The notes beneath the pieces are model-generated. The model was not told the origin of the DNA. It was given only the letters and a program-made list of their open reading frames with translations, and made no database searches. A stretch of DNA of 64,000 bases, from the NCBI RefSeq assembly GCF_021287045.1, contig NZ_JAJTBG010000002.1, positions 310,001-374,000 of the forward strand, read 5' to 3'. Positions 51,964-61,654 of this stretch are shown here, one piece after another; within the stretch, counting starts at the first letter, position 1, and each line of letters begins with the position of its first letter. Made by a program: the position numbers and the translations under genes. This DNA is from Oryzomicrobium sp. GTDB taxonomy: Bacteria; Pseudomonadota; Gammaproteobacteria; Burkholderiales; Rhodocyclaceae.

Positions 51964-53595
51964 TCACTCCGCCGCGGTAAAACTAACCCGCTCGAAATCC
52001 CCTCCCTGCTCCAGCAGCCGGGTCAGCCTGATCCGCCACTGGCTGTTGTCGGCGGCCACTTCCAGGTGGCGGCCGGTGACGTACCAACCCTTGGGAATCA
52101 CCAGGGAGGCCGCCTGGCCTAGGGCCGGCAGTCCCGCCAGAAGAAAGCCGGGCTGGTAAGGGTCCCGGTTCCCGCCGCTGGGTACCGGGCGCAGCGCCAC
52201 CGCCGTCGGCAGGCCGGGCAGCACCGCCACCCCCAGCACCAGTCCGCCGTCCCGGTCTTCCATCAGCCAGCTGGTGCGGCCGAGCAGGCAGTGGGCGCCG
52301 TCCGGAGGAACCACGGCGAGCAGTTGGTCGTGATTGAGGCGCAGTCCGGCGCGGTTGCGGTTGAGGCGGAATCCCGCAGCGGAGTGGTTGATGACCTGCC
52401 AGGTTTCGGTGGCCTGGGTGTCGTGGTGGGGCGTCCCGGCCAGGCCGGCGGCCGGTTCGACCTGCTGGCGGAACATATAGAGGCGTTCGAATTCCCCGCG
52501 CGAATAGACGGCCGCCGCCGGCTGGACGAAGGCGCGCCCCGCCAGCAGGCGGAAGATGGCGTCGCCGCCGCGACAGACCCGGGCCTCGCCGCTGGCGGGC
52601 AGGCGGCGGAAGCGGCGCGGTGCGGCGGTGAGGGACCAGGGGCGATGGAGCTGGCCGATCAGGTGGGCGCAGCGGTCGGCCATCATGTTGTCCCCCAGTC
52701 CCAGTTGAGCGGGCTGCACCCGCTGCGCCAGCTGGACCTGGGTCTGCTGCAACTGGGCCGTAAGGCGTCCGACGTCGAGCCGGCGCAGGCCCGTCCCCGA
52801 CTGGCCATCGGCCAGCGGCCGCACCCCGGCGTCGGCAAACAGGTCGACTGCGAAGCGGGGCAGGGCTTCGGTCTCCACCGCGTCGATCTGCACCAGGGGC
52901 GCCCAGCGCGAGGCCAGGCGGCGCACGAAGGCCAGGGCGCGCAAATCCAGCCCATAGGGGGCGGCCAGGTCGAGCAGCAGGGCTTCCACATAGGTGGCCG
53001 TGGCGTGGGTCGAGCCTCGGCCCGGGTCCAGGGGTTCGTCCACCGGCTGGGTTGCCACTCCCCACTCCTCGGCGCTGGCGTAGTAGCCGTGCAGATCGAG
53101 CCACAGGCCGGGGGGCGCTTCGCGGCGGGCCCGGTAGTGGTCGTACAGGGCATGGCCGGTGCAGTACAGGCAGCGCTGCAGGATCAGGGCCAGCTGCTGC
53201 GGCGACAGGGGGTCGTCGGCGGGCGCCACCTGGGCGCAATGAGCATAGGCGCTGGCCAGGCGATGCCAGTCCCCGGCAACCCAGGCGAGCACTTCCTGCT
53301 CCCGCTCGCCCAGGGGCACGGCCCGGTCGGTGAAGGTCCGGGCCATTTCCTCCTGCAGGTAGGTGAAGGCGATGCGGCCCTGTTCGAGCAGGGTCAGGTA
53401 GTCCGCCGCCGGCAGGGGGGCGTGGCGCAGGCTGTCCAGCAGCACGGCCAGGTCGTGGCGGGCCTGGGCCGGGTTGGCCAGGGGCAGGGCGGCCAGATGG
53501 GCCAGCCCCGCGTCCAGGGTGGGGATCGTGGGCAGGCCCGCGGGTTTCGGCGGGTTCGGGGAAGCGGGGTGGTGTGCGGTGAGTGCGATGTTCAT
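51964..53595 (-). CDS. Large protein with C-terminal PilZ-like signature (paralogue A)
   Basis: 543 residues from the ATG at 53595. Long helical N-terminal region with GLWLDLHGYYASAEEWGV and GLGDNMMADRCAHLIGQLHRPWS, and a C-terminal beta-rich domain with VINHSAAGFRL, which fits the N-x-S-x-x-G half of the PilZ c-di-GMP signature; a preceding arginine-rich motif is less clear. It may be an atypical (tPilZ-like) c-di-GMP receptor. Same architecture as the gene at 54308-55858. No membrane helices or signal peptide, so cytoplasmic. Function inferred only. Confidence 0.6.
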   Translation of the reverse strand: MNIALTAHHPASPNPPKPAGLPTIPTLDAGLAHLAALPLANPAQARHDLAVLLDSLRHAPLPAADYLTLLEQGRIAFTYLQEEMARTFTDRAVPLGEREQEVLAWVAGDWHRLASAYAHCAQVAPADDPLSPQQLALILQRCLYCTGHALYDHYRARREAPPGLWLDLHGYYASAEEWGVATQPVDEPLDPGRGSTHATATYVEALLLDLAAPYGLDLRALAFVRRLASRWAPLVQIDAVETEALPRFAVDLFADAGVRPLADGQSGTGLRRLDVGRLTAQLQQTQVQLAQRVQPAQLGLGDNMMADRCAHLIGQLHRPWSLTAAPRRFRRLPASGEARVCRGGDAIFRLLAGRAFVQPAAAVYSRGEFERLYMFRQQVEPAAGLAGTPHHDTQATETWQVINHSAAGFRLNRNRAGLRLNHDQLLAVVPPDGAHCLLGRTSWLMEDRDGGLVLGVAVLPGLPTAVALRPVPSGGNRDPYQPGFLLAGLPALGQAASLVIPKGWYVTGRHLEVAADNSQWRIRLTRLLEQGGDFERVSFTAAE

Positions 53596-53630
53596 GGCCG
53601 GTTCCTCGAACGGGTGGGGAATGCCCCGGG

Positions 53631-54077
53631 TTATGCCTTGGCCGGCTCCAGCTCGGCCTTCAGGGCCTCCGCCAGGGTGCGGTCGTCCACCGCTGGCCGG
53701 GGGGCCGGGGCGACGCCGTCGGTGCGCCGCGCCGCCCAGATCGCGCCGGGAAAGGTGGGGTCGTCGCGCCAGCGCGGAATGATGTGCCAGTGTAGGTGAG
53801 GCACCATGTTGCCCAGGCTGGCGAGGTTGACCTTGTCGGGGGCGTAGAGGCGCCGCAGTACCCGTTCGCAGGCCAGCACCGCCGCCATCAGGCGCTGCTG
53901 TTCGCCGTCGTCCAGGTCGCTCATCTCCCCCGCATGGCGGGACCAGATCACCCGTAGGAAGCCCGGGTAGTCGGGTTCCTCGGCACGGATGATGCGCCAC
54001 TCGGGGCTCTCCACCAGAAGCTGGCCTCCCGGAGTGGCGCACAGGGGGCAGGCGGACGGGCTGGCGGGGACGGCCAT
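53631..54077 (-). CDS. HIT-family nucleotide hydrolase/transferase
   Basis: 148 residues from the ATG at 54077. The histidine triad is His94, His96 and His98 in MVPHLHWHIIPRW, and ACPLCATPGG at the start may bind zinc. HIT proteins hydrolyse nucleotide conjugates such as AMP derivatives or dinucleoside polyphosphates. It is flanked on both sides by the paralogous PilZ-like proteins, 35 bases before paralogue A, suggesting cotranscription. Confidence 0.85.
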   Translation of the reverse strand: MAVPASPSACPLCATPGGQLLVESPEWRIIRAEEPDYPGFLRVIWSRHAGEMSDLDDGEQQRLMAAVLACERVLRRLYAPDKVNLASLGNMVPHLHWHIIPRWRDDPTFPGAIWAARRTDGVAPAPRPAVDDRTLAEALKAELEPAKA

Positions 54078-54307
54078 GGGGGCTCCTGGAAAGCGTGAAG
54101 TGGGCACCGGAAAAAGCCGGTGGATGCCGGCCGCGCCCATCGCGGACCGTGCCGGTCGGGGCCGGAGGATAGCGTGGGAATCACGGGAATGGCGGGGATT
54201 CCTCCCCGCCTACACGCCGCGGGCCGACTTGATACCTTTTTTCTATGCCTGGGCCGGCGGGGCGACAAGGGAATCCATCACGCCGGAGGCCGATCCGAGG
54301 GCGAAAG

Positions 54308-55858
54308 TCAGACCGGCTGGACGGCGGCGAGTTCGCAGTCCGCGCCGGCGGCGAGGACGCTTTCCAGGCGCCACTGCTGGCGCCCGTTTCCGGCCGCCGC
54401 CGGGGGCGGTACGTCGGCCAGGCGGCCGCGCCGGTAGGCGCCCCGGGGCAGAAGCAGGGCCGGCAGCTCGTTATGGCCGACCCATAGGGCGGGATGGGTC
54501 TCGCCCCCGTCGGCGAAGCGGGCGAGGACGCCGGCTACCGGGCCGTCGATGCGTCGCACCTTGACCGCCAGCCCGCCCCCCAGGGCCATCAGCAGGCTGG
54601 AAACCCGGCCGAGACCGAAGCGGCCGGCGGAATCCGCCACCGCCACCAGTTGGTCGTGGAAGAGGCGTTCCGGTGGCCTCGGGTGGAAGAGCCGCCAGGC
54701 CTCGGCCCCCTGCTCGATCACGCCCCATTCGCTGGCTTCTGGCACCTGGGGTGTGCCCTGGCTGCCGCTGCTGCCGAACACCACCAGCCGGTCGAAGTCG
54801 TTGCGGGTCTGCACCGGCCTGGCGGCATCCGGCGCCAGTTGGCCGAGGTGCCAGGCCAGGGCGGAGAAGGCGGTGATCAGTCGGGCCTGGCCCTGGATCG
54901 GTTCGGGCGCGTAGGCCCGGGCCAAGGCCTGTTGGGACCAGGGGGGACGCAGGTGGTCAAGCAGGCGGCTGCATTCGTCTGCGCCCAGTCCCTCGCCCAG
55001 GCCGAGTTCGGCCGGGCTGTGGCCGGCCTTGAGGCGGCTTTTCAGGCGCCGCAGGTGCTCGGCCAGGGGGGCGCTGTCCAGGACGCGCAGGGCGCCCCGG
55101 GCATCGCCATCGTTGCGGCCTTGCCTGCGCAGGCCCCGGTCGGCGCGCAGGTCGATCAGGAAGGGCGGCAGCTCGCCGTCCGCGGGCAAGGGCATCACCG
55201 GCGCCAGCTTGGCCAGGCGGCGCGCCCAGCGTTGGGTCTGGCGCTGCTCGCGGAAGCTCTGGGAGGCCGGCTTGGCCATGTCGATGAGCAGGGTGGCCAC
55301 GTAGTGGCGCATCGGCCCCACGGTGCGGCCCTTGCGGTCGGGCCAGGCCTGGGCGGCCACGCCGGCGGCTTCGGCCGCGGCGAAGTCGCCGTGCAGTTGG
55401 CGCCACAGCCCGGCGGGTGGCTCGCTGCGGGCGAGCAGGGCGATTTGCAGGGCCTGGCCGCGGTGGAACAGGGCGCGTTCGTAGGCCTGCGCCGGTTCGG
55501 CATGGGCCGGGGCGCCGACGGGTTGGGGGCCCTGGCTGGCCAGCCCGTCCGCCAGGCGCCGCCAGGCATCGGCGCAGGCGGCGAGCAAGGCCAGGGTCTG
55601 GGCGAGGACGGCGGTCTCGGCCTCGGCGAAGGGCAGGGGGCGGCCGCGCAGGCGCTTTTCCGCGTCTTCCACCACCAGGGCCAGGGGCGCTTCCGCGCCG
55701 TGCAGCGCCGCGAATTGGGCGGGAGCGGGCAGGGCGCGCGCCGCCAGGGCGTCCATGTAGGGGGCGAGGCGGCCCAGGGTGGCCAGGGGGTCGGCCAGGG
55801 GCAGGGTGGCCAGGTAGGCGGACGCGGCGTTGGGGGAGGTCAGGTCGGGCACGGACAT
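54308..55858 (-). CDS. Large protein, paralogue B of the PilZ-like pair
   Basis: 516 residues from the ATG at 55858; an upstream frame extension lacks family resemblance. It shares with paralogue A the N-terminal LATLPLADP motif, GLWRQLHGDFAAAEAAGV, GLGEGLGADECSRLLDHLRPPWS and a C-terminal VIEQGAEAWRLFHP region in which the N-x-S-x-x-G signature is lost. If A binds c-di-GMP, B probably does not and may be a partner or regulator. A perfect CRP-type palindrome is 45 bases upstream. Confidence 0.6.
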   Translation of the reverse strand: MSVPDLTSPNAASAYLATLPLADPLATLGRLAPYMDALAARALPAPAQFAALHGAEAPLALVVEDAEKRLRGRPLPFAEAETAVLAQTLALLAACADAWRRLADGLASQGPQPVGAPAHAEPAQAYERALFHRGQALQIALLARSEPPAGLWRQLHGDFAAAEAAGVAAQAWPDRKGRTVGPMRHYVATLLIDMAKPASQSFREQRQTQRWARRLAKLAPVMPLPADGELPPFLIDLRADRGLRRQGRNDGDARGALRVLDSAPLAEHLRRLKSRLKAGHSPAELGLGEGLGADECSRLLDHLRPPWSQQALARAYAPEPIQGQARLITAFSALAWHLGQLAPDAARPVQTRNDFDRLVVFGSSGSQGTPQVPEASEWGVIEQGAEAWRLFHPRPPERLFHDQLVAVADSAGRFGLGRVSSLLMALGGGLAVKVRRIDGPVAGVLARFADGGETHPALWVGHNELPALLLPRGAYRRGRLADVPPPAAAGNGRQQWRLESVLAAGADCELAAVQPV

Positions 55859-55902
55859 CGGGGCCTCCAGGGGGCGGGAAGGTCCGCAGGCGGATGGGGA
55901 AA

Positions 55903-55920
55903 GTGTGAAATATTTCACAC
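55903..55920 (-). promoter_or_regulatory. CRP/FNR-family operator (perfect palindrome)
   Basis: GTGTGAAATATTTCACAC is an 18-base perfect inverted repeat and contains TGTGA-N6-TCACA, the consensus of CRP-type regulators. It sits 45 bases before the start of paralogue B, where it could activate or repress the three-gene set. Confidence 0.7.
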
Positions 55921-55981
55921 AAATGGAGTTGGGGAGATTGTGCCGCCTTGCGCCGGGGAACGCCAGACGGGCGTCGGGGGC

Positions 55982-56011
55982 AAAAAAACGGGGCATCCAA
56001 TGGATGCCCCG
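55982..56011 (-). terminator. Terminator of the large flavin/Fe-S dehydrogenase gene
   Basis: On the minus strand GGGGCATCC/GGATGCCCC forms a 9-bp stem (56010-56002 with 55998-55990) followed by GTTTTTTTG. It lies about 30 bases after the stop codon. Confidence 0.8.
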
Positions 56012-56038
56012 CGAGTGGGTTTGGTTCCGGCCGGCGTC

Positions 56039-59000
56039 TTACAGCAGCACCCGCTCGATGCCGCCCTGGTTGGCCTTCTGCACATAGTCGGCCATCCAGT
56101 TGTCGCCCAGGGCGGACTTGGCCATTTCGACCACGATGTAGTCGGCCTCCAGGTTGGCGTCGTCCCGGTAACGGGAGAGGCCTTGCAGGCAGGACGGGCA
56201 GGAGGTGAGGATCTTCACCTTGGCGTCGGCATCGTCGCCGCGCAGGGCGGCGGCGCCCTTCTCGATTTCTTCCTGCTTGCGGAAGCGCACCTGGGTGGAC
56301 ACGTCCGGGCGGGACACCGCCAGGGTGCCGGATTCGCCGCAGCAGCGGTCGTTGAGGGGCACCGGGGCGCCCATCAGCGATTCGAGCACCTTGGCCGAGG
56401 CGTGGGTCTTCATCGGCGTGTGGCAGGGCTCGTGGTACATGTACTTCACCCCGCTCAGTCCCTCGGCCTTGACGCCCTTTTCCATCAGGTACTCGTGGAT
56501 GTCGAGCAGGCGGCAGCCGGGGAAGATCTTCTCGAACTCGTACTTCTGCAGCTGATCCATGCAGGTGCCGCAGGAGACGATCACCGTCTTGATGTCCAGG
56601 TAGTTGAGGGTGTTGGCCACCCGGTGGAACAGGACCCGGTTGTCGGTGGTGATCTTCTGGCCCTTGTCCTCCTCGCCGGCGGCGGTCTGCGGGTAGCCGC
56701 AGCACAGGTAGCCCGGGGGCAGCACGGTGGTGGCGCCGACCTCGTAGAGCATGGCCTGGGTCGCCAGACCGACCTGGGAGAACAGGCGCTCCGAGCCGCA
56801 GCCGGGGAAGTAGAACACCGCGTCGGATTCCTCGGTGGTCTTCTTCGGGTTGCGGATCACCGGGATCACCGCATCGTCCTCGATGTCGAGCAGCGCCCTG
56901 GAGGTGCGCTTGGGCAGGTTGCCCGGCATCGGCTTGTTGATGAAGTGGATCACCTGGGCCTTGATCGGCGCGGTGCCCAGGGTGGCGGGCGGATGCTTGA
57001 CCTGCTCCTGGATCAGTCCTAGGGACTTGGCCACCTTGTGCGCCAGGTTCTGGGCCTTGTAGCCGATGTCCATCATGCCGACCCGCATCGCCTTGATGGT
57101 GGCCGGGTCCTTGATGGTGAGGAAGGCCATGGCCAGGGCCTTGCCCGGGTCGGTGCGCTTCTTGCCCTGCTTGCGCAGGAAGTTGCGCATCGCCACCGAC
57201 ACGTCGCCGAAGTCGATGTCCACCGGGCAGGGCTTCACGCAGCGGTGGCAGATGGTGCAGTGGTCGGCCACGTCGTTGAACTCGTCGAAGTGGGCCAGGG
57301 ACACGCCGCGCCGGGTCTGTTCCTCGTAGAGGAAGGCTTCGATCAGCAGGCCGGTGCCGAGGATCTTGTTGCGCGGCGAGTAGAGCAGGTTGGCCCGGGG
57401 CACGTGGGTCGAGCACACCGGCTTGCACTTACCGCAGCGCAGGCAGTCCTTGATCATGTTGGCCACGCCGCCGATCTCGGACTTCTCCATGATCAGCGAC
57501 TCGTGGCCGATCAGGTTGAACGACGGGGTGTAGGCGTTCACCAGGTTACCGCCGGGCAACAGCTTGCCCTTGTTGAAGCGGCCTTCCGGGTCCACCTTGG
57601 CCTTGTAGTCGCGGAACGGCTGCATCTCCGCGTCGGTCAGGTAGTCGAGCTTGGTGATGCCGATGCCGTGCTCGCCGGAGATCACTCCGCCCAGGCTGCG
57701 GGCCAGGGCCATGATGCGGTCCACCGCCGCGTTGGCGGTCTGCAGCATGGCGTAGTGGTCCGAGTTCACCGGGATGTTGGTGTGCACGTTGCCGTCGCCG
57801 GCGTGCATGTGCAGGGCGACGAAGACCCGGCCGCGCAGCACGGCCTTCTGGGCCTCTTCCATCTTTTCCAGGGTCGGCCGGTAGACGTTGCCGTCGAAGA
57901 TGGTTTCCAGGGGGCGCTTCAGCTCCTTCTTCCACGACACCCGCACCGAATAGTCCTGCAAGCGGTGGAACAGGGTCGGGTTGGCCGCCCGGTTGGTCAG
58001 CTCGCCGGCATTGATGCCGAATTCGGCGAAGCGGGCCTCGGCCTCGGCCAGGGGCAGGTCCAGGTTGGCCAGCAGCCATTCCCAGCGGGCGCGCACCTGG
58101 GCTACGTGCTCCAGGGCCGCCTCGCGCCGGTCGCCGATCAGCACGTCCTTGTCCAGGGCCGAATCGCCGGCATTGACCGGCAGGTCGCCTTGCAGGAACT
58201 CGGTCAGGGCGTCGCACAGCTCCAGCTTGTTCTGGATCGACAGTTCGATGTTGATGCGCTCGATGCCGTCGCAGTAGTCACCCATGCGCGGCAGGGGGAT
58301 CACCACGTCCTCGTTCACCTTGAAGGCGTTGGTGTGCTTGGAGATGGCGGCGGTGCGCGAACGGTCGAGCCAGAACTTCTTGCGCAGCTCGGGCGAGACG
58401 GCGATGAAGCCCTCGGCGCCGCGCAGGTTGCACATCTTCACCACTTCCGAGGCGGCGGCCATCACCGCGGCCTCGTCGTGGCCCACCAGGTCGCCGATCA
58501 GCACCATCTTCGGCCGGCCGTGGCGCTTGGCCTTGGTGGCGTAGCCCACCGCCTTCACGTAGCGCTCGTCCAAGTGCTCCAGGCCGGCCAGCAGCACGCC
58601 GGATTGGGCGCCGGCGCCGCCCGGCTTGAAGTAGTCGGTGATCTCGACGATGGAGGGCACGGCTTCGCGCACCTGGCCGAAGAATTCCAGGCAGACGGTG
58701 CGGGTCACCGGCGGCATCTTGTGCAGCACCCAACGGGCGGCGACGATGATGCCGTCGGTGCCTTCCTTTTGCACCCCGGGCAGGCCGGACAGGAACTTGT
58801 CGGTGACGTCCTTGCCCAGGCCGACCTTGCGGAACTTCTGGCCGGGGATCTCGAGCAACTCCTCGCCCAGCAGGGTCTTGCCTTCCGCGTCGAAGCGACG
58901 CAGGCGGAAGGTGGCCAGCTCCTGGTCGTGGATCTTCGACATGTTGTGGTTGAGCCGCTCCACCTCCAGCCAGTTGCCGTCGGGGGTGACCATCTTCCAC

Positions 59001-59914
59001 CAGGCCAGGTTGTCGAGGGCGGTGCCCCACAGCACGGCCTTCTTGCCGCCGGCGTTCATGGCGATGTTGCCGCCGATGCAGGAGGCATCCGCCGAGGTCG
59101 GATCGCAGGCGAACACCAGGTCCGCATCCTCGGCCCGTTCCATGACGCGGCGGGTGACCACGCCGGCGCCGGTGCGCACCGTGGCGACCTTGTGGCCGAC
59201 GCCCGGCAGTTCCAGGTGCTCCACCGGACCCATGTCGATCAGCTTCTCGGTGTTGATCACCACCGAGTAGGGCGACAGGGGCACGGCGCCGCCGGTGTAG
59301 CCGGTGCCGCCGCCCCGGGGAATGATGGTCAGGCCCAGGGCGATGCAGTCGCGCACCAGGGGGCCGATTTCCTCTTCCGTATCGGGATAGAGGACGACGA
59401 AGGGGTATTCGACGCGCCAGTCGGTGGCGTCCGTCACGTGGGACACCCGGGCCAGGCCGTCGAAGGCGATGTTGTCGCGGCGGGTGTGGCGGGACAGGGA
59501 CTTGAGGGCCTTGCGGCGCAGCTCGCCGGTCTTGTCGAACCATTGCTCGAAGCGGTCCACCGCCTCGCCGGCGGCCACCACCAGCTTGCGCACCTTCTCG
59601 GAGCGGGCCGGATCTTCGTTCTCGGTGGCGCGGCGGCGCTTTTCCACCTCGCGCAGGCGGTGGCGCAGGGCGTCCACCAGGGCCTTGCTGCGCCCCGGGT
59701 TGCCGAGCATGTCGTCCTGCAGATAGGGGTTGCGGGTGACCACCCACACGTCGCCGAGGACTTCGTAGAGCATCCGGGCAGAGCGGCCGGTGACCCGCTC
59801 GCTGCGGAGTTCTTCGACGATCTGCCAGTTTTCCTCGCCGAGCAGGCGAATGATGATCTCGCGATCGGAAAACGACGTGTAGTTGTAGGGGATTTCGCGC
59901 AGGCGTGCAGTCAT
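56039..59914 (-). CDS. FAD-linked oxidase / Fe-S fusion dehydrogenase (D-lactate or glycolate type, DUF3683)
   Basis: 1291 residues. Order: N-terminal DUF3683-type domain (about 1-145), FAD-binding PCMH domain ([29 protein letters not shown]), FAD-oxidase C-terminal domain ([28 protein letters not shown]), a ferredoxin domain with two cysteine clusters ([12 protein letters not shown] and [14 protein letters not shown]), and two CCG cysteine-rich repeats ([10 protein letters not shown] and [10 protein letters not shown]). This is a D-2-hydroxyacid dehydrogenase fused to a GlpC/GlcF-like electron-transfer module delivering electrons to the quinone pool. D-lactate is the usual guess. Single gene. 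Confidence 0.88.
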   Translation of the reverse strand: MTARLREIPYNYTSFSDREIIIRLLGEENWQIVEELRSERVTGRSARMLYEVLGDVWVVTRNPYLQDDMLGNPGRSKALVDALRHRLREVEKRRRATENEDPARSEKVRKLVVAAGEAVDRFEQWFDKTGELRRKALKSLSRHTRRDNIAFDGLARVSHVTDATDWRVEYPFVVLYPDTEEEIGPLVRDCIALGLTIIPRGGGTGYTGGAVPLSPYSVVINTEKLIDMGPVEHLELPGVGHKVATVRTGAGVVTRRVMERAEDADLVFACDPTSADASCIGGNIAMNAGGKKAVLWGTALDNLAWWKMVTPDGNWLEVERLNHNMSKIHDQELATFRLRRFDAEGKTLLGEELLEIPGQKFRKVGLGKDVTDKFLSGLPGVQKEGTDGIIVAARWVLHKMPPVTRTVCLEFFGQVREAVPSIVEITDYFKPGGAGAQSGVLLAGLEHLDERYVKAVGYATKAKRHGRPKMVLIGDLVGHDEAAVMAAASEVVKMCNLRGAEGFIAVSPELRKKFWLDRSRTAAISKHTNAFKVNEDVVIPLPRMGDYCDGIERINIELSIQNKLELCDALTEFLQGDLPVNAGDSALDKDVLIGDRREAALEHVAQVRARWEWLLANLDLPLAEAEARFAEFGINAGELTNRAANPTLFHRLQDYSVRVSWKKELKRPLETIFDGNVYRPTLEKMEEAQKAVLRGRVFVALHMHAGDGNVHTNIPVNSDHYAMLQTANAAVDRIMALARSLGGVISGEHGIGITKLDYLTDAEMQPFRDYKAKVDPEGRFNKGKLLPGGNLVNAYTPSFNLIGHESLIMEKSEIGGVANMIKDCLRCGKCKPVCSTHVPRANLLYSPRNKILGTGLLIEAFLYEEQTRRGVSLAHFDEFNDVADHCTICHRCVKPCPVDIDFGDVSVAMRNFLRKQGKKRTDPGKALAMAFLTIKDPATIKAMRVGMMDIGYKAQNLAHKVAKSLGLIQEQVKHPPATLGTAPIKAQVIHFINKPMPGNLPKRTSRALLDIEDDAVIPVIRNPKKTTEESDAVFYFPGCGSERLFSQVGLATQAMLYEVGATTVLPPGYLCCGYPQTAAGEEDKGQKITTDNRVLFHRVANTLNYLDIKTVIVSCGTCMDQLQKYEFEKIFPGCRLLDIHEYLMEKGVKAEGLSGVKYMYHEPCHTPMKTHASAKVLESLMGAPVPLNDRCCGESGTLAVSRPDVSTQVRFRKQEEIEKGAAALRGDDADAKVKILTSCPSCLQGLSRYRDDANLEADYIVVEMAKSALGDNWMADYVQKANQGGIERVLL

Positions 59915-60082
59915 GGAGGTGCGTGGCGTTCGCCGCAGTCCTTAAAAACAGGATTTTACAGTATTGCGCTGCGGAAAAACCGCGGCGGTCCCTGCGCCGG
60001 AGGCGGCAAAGCCCCTATCCATCATGGGGTTAACCGGGGCGGCGGGCGTTTCGGGGCAAGGGCGTCCGCCCCGCCGCCGCCA

Positions 60083-60541
60083 TCATCCCGCCAGCCAGCC
60101 GGCCCCCAGGGCCAGCACCCCGTAGCGGGCGGCCTTGCCGGCGGCCATGTAGAGGGCGCAGGCCGGCCAGGACAGGCGCAGCCAGCCAGCCACCAGGCAC
60201 AGCCCGTCGCCGATCAGCGGCGCCCAGGCCAGCAGCAGGCTGGCGCTGCCCCAGCGGTGCATCCGCGCCAGCCAGGCCGGCGAGAGGGGGCCGTCGCCGC
60301 GCTGCAACCGTTCCCAACGCGCCCCGTGGGGCAAGACCCGCCCGGCCGCGTAGGAGGTCATTCCCCCCAGGGTATTGCCCAGGGTCGCCACCAGCAGCGC
60401 CGCCGCCAGGGTGTCCGGGTGGGCGTAGGCGAACGCCAGAAAGAACGCTTCGGAACCGATGGGCAGCAAGGTGGCGGCCAGCAGGCTGACCAGAAACAGG
60501 CCGCCCAGGCCAACGGCCGGGTCGGAAAGCCATTCGAGCAT
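60083..60541 (-). CDS. YqaA/DedA-like small membrane protein
   Basis: 152 residues with about four hydrophobic segments. LLPIGSEAFFLAFAYAHPDTLAAALLVATLGNTLGGMTSYAAGR is the VTT/SNARE-associated family pattern of YqaA. DedA relatives act in membrane lipid scrambling and membrane potential. Function here is not known. Confidence 0.82.
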   Translation of the reverse strand: MLEWLSDPAVGLGGLFLVSLLAATLLPIGSEAFFLAFAYAHPDTLAAALLVATLGNTLGGMTSYAAGRVLPHGARWERLQRGDGPLSPAWLARMHRWGSASLLLAWAPLIGDGLCLVAGWLRLSWPACALYMAAGKAARYGVLALGAGWLAG

Positions 60542-60901
60542 GGAGGTGGGGCGGGGAAAAGGTGGTGGAAGGCGTGGGCGGCCCAGAGCGCGTCCGCCAC
60601 GAAAGTGGCCGGCATTATGGGCCGATCTGACAACCGGGCCTACTCGTCGCCGGTGCGTTTTGGAGCAGGAAATTGCGCTTCGGCGAACCTGTCATAAAAA
60701 TAAAACACGGATTTGTGCACCAAAATGGTGATTTTTGGCGTTATTAGCCGGCTTACTCTGACTTTATATATAGATTCTATGCCTTAGGTTGAATTGCCAG
60801 AGGGGGAGTCTTTAGCGATATTGCGCGGGATTTGGTGTTTGACGGCGGCGATTCCGCCGATCGAGCAAGCTGACCGGTTCCGATTTCCTGAACGGACTTC
60901 C

Positions 60902-61314
60902 ATGGCGACACCGTTGCCGCCGCATGTCGAGTTGCGCCCCGTTACTTCCGCCGACCTGGAATTCCTGTTCCAGGTCTATGCCTCGTCGCGCGATGAGGAG
61001 CGGGAGCTGGTCGGCTGGGACGAGGCCGCGTGGGAGCACTTTCTACGCCAGCAATTCGATTTCCAGCATGCCCAGTATCAGCGCAATTACGACCACCCGG
61101 CATTCGACCTGATTGTCGTTGACGGCCGGCCGGCCGGCTGTACGTCAATCGCCAGGTGGGCGACATCCGGGTGGTGGATATCGCCCTGCTGCGCGACTAC
61201 CGGCGCCTGGGCGTCGGCGGAGGGCTGTTGCAGCGCTTGATCGACGAGGCGGAGCGGGGCATCTACCTGTTCATGATCCGCCCCCCGATGGCCATGGCGG
61301 CAGGGCAGCCATGA
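60902..61314 (+). pseudogene. GNAT acetyltransferase gene, frameshifted at a GGCC repeat
   Basis: From the ATG at 60902 the frame reads a GNAT N-terminus (HVELRPVTSADLEFLFQVYASSRDEERELVGWDEA) up to VDGRPAG, then the frame is lost. In the next frame the sequence continues LYVNRQVGDIRVVDIALLRDYRRLGVGGGLLQRLIDEAERG, including the acetyl-CoA-binding RRLGVGGGLL, and ends at 61314. The break is at 61124-61137, three and a half units of GGCC. One more GGCC unit restores VDGRPAGRLYVNR exactly. It is therefore a broken gene, a phase-variable gene, or a sequencing slip. Confidence 0.8.
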
Positions 61315-61601
61315 GCGAAAGCCTGACCGCCGATGCCATGCCTGCCCATAACCATGCCGTGACGGTGCAAAACGGCAACGGCACCGTCACGTCTCCTGCA
61401 GGCCATTACTGGGCGAAAGGCGTGACGGTGGGAAGCCGTTCCGCGCCAGTGAGGACGTATTCCGGCCAAGCGGCCAATGGCGCCATGTCACCGGCACTGA
61501 TCGGTGTCAGTGGTGAAGGCCAGGCGCATGACAACGCCCAGCCTTACCTCGTGCTGAACCTATGTATCTGCCTAGTTGGAGATTTTCCGGCACGTCCCTG
61601 A
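61311..61601 (+). CDS. Truncated phage tail collar / microcystin-dependent (MdpB-like) protein
   Basis: 96 residues from an ATG overlapping the stop of the GNAT frame (ATGA). It has only the C-terminal half of the tail-collar family: MPAHNH near residue 10, GEGQAHDNAQPYLVLNLCICLVGDFP at the end. The usual N-terminal collar domain of about 80 residues is missing and MSESLTADAM runs straight into the C-terminal part, as if a segment were deleted. GNAT genes beside MdpB-like genes are a recurrent arrangement. Likely degenerate. Confidence 0.75.
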   Translation: MSESLTADAMPAHNHAVTVQNGNGTVTSPAGHYWAKGVTVGSRSAPVRTYSGQAANGAMSPALIGVSGEGQAHDNAQPYLVLNLCICLVGDFPARP

Positions 61602-61654
61602 TACCGGGGACCGAGTCGCCGCCTGAATTACCGATCGTTGCTGGAGAACACGTA

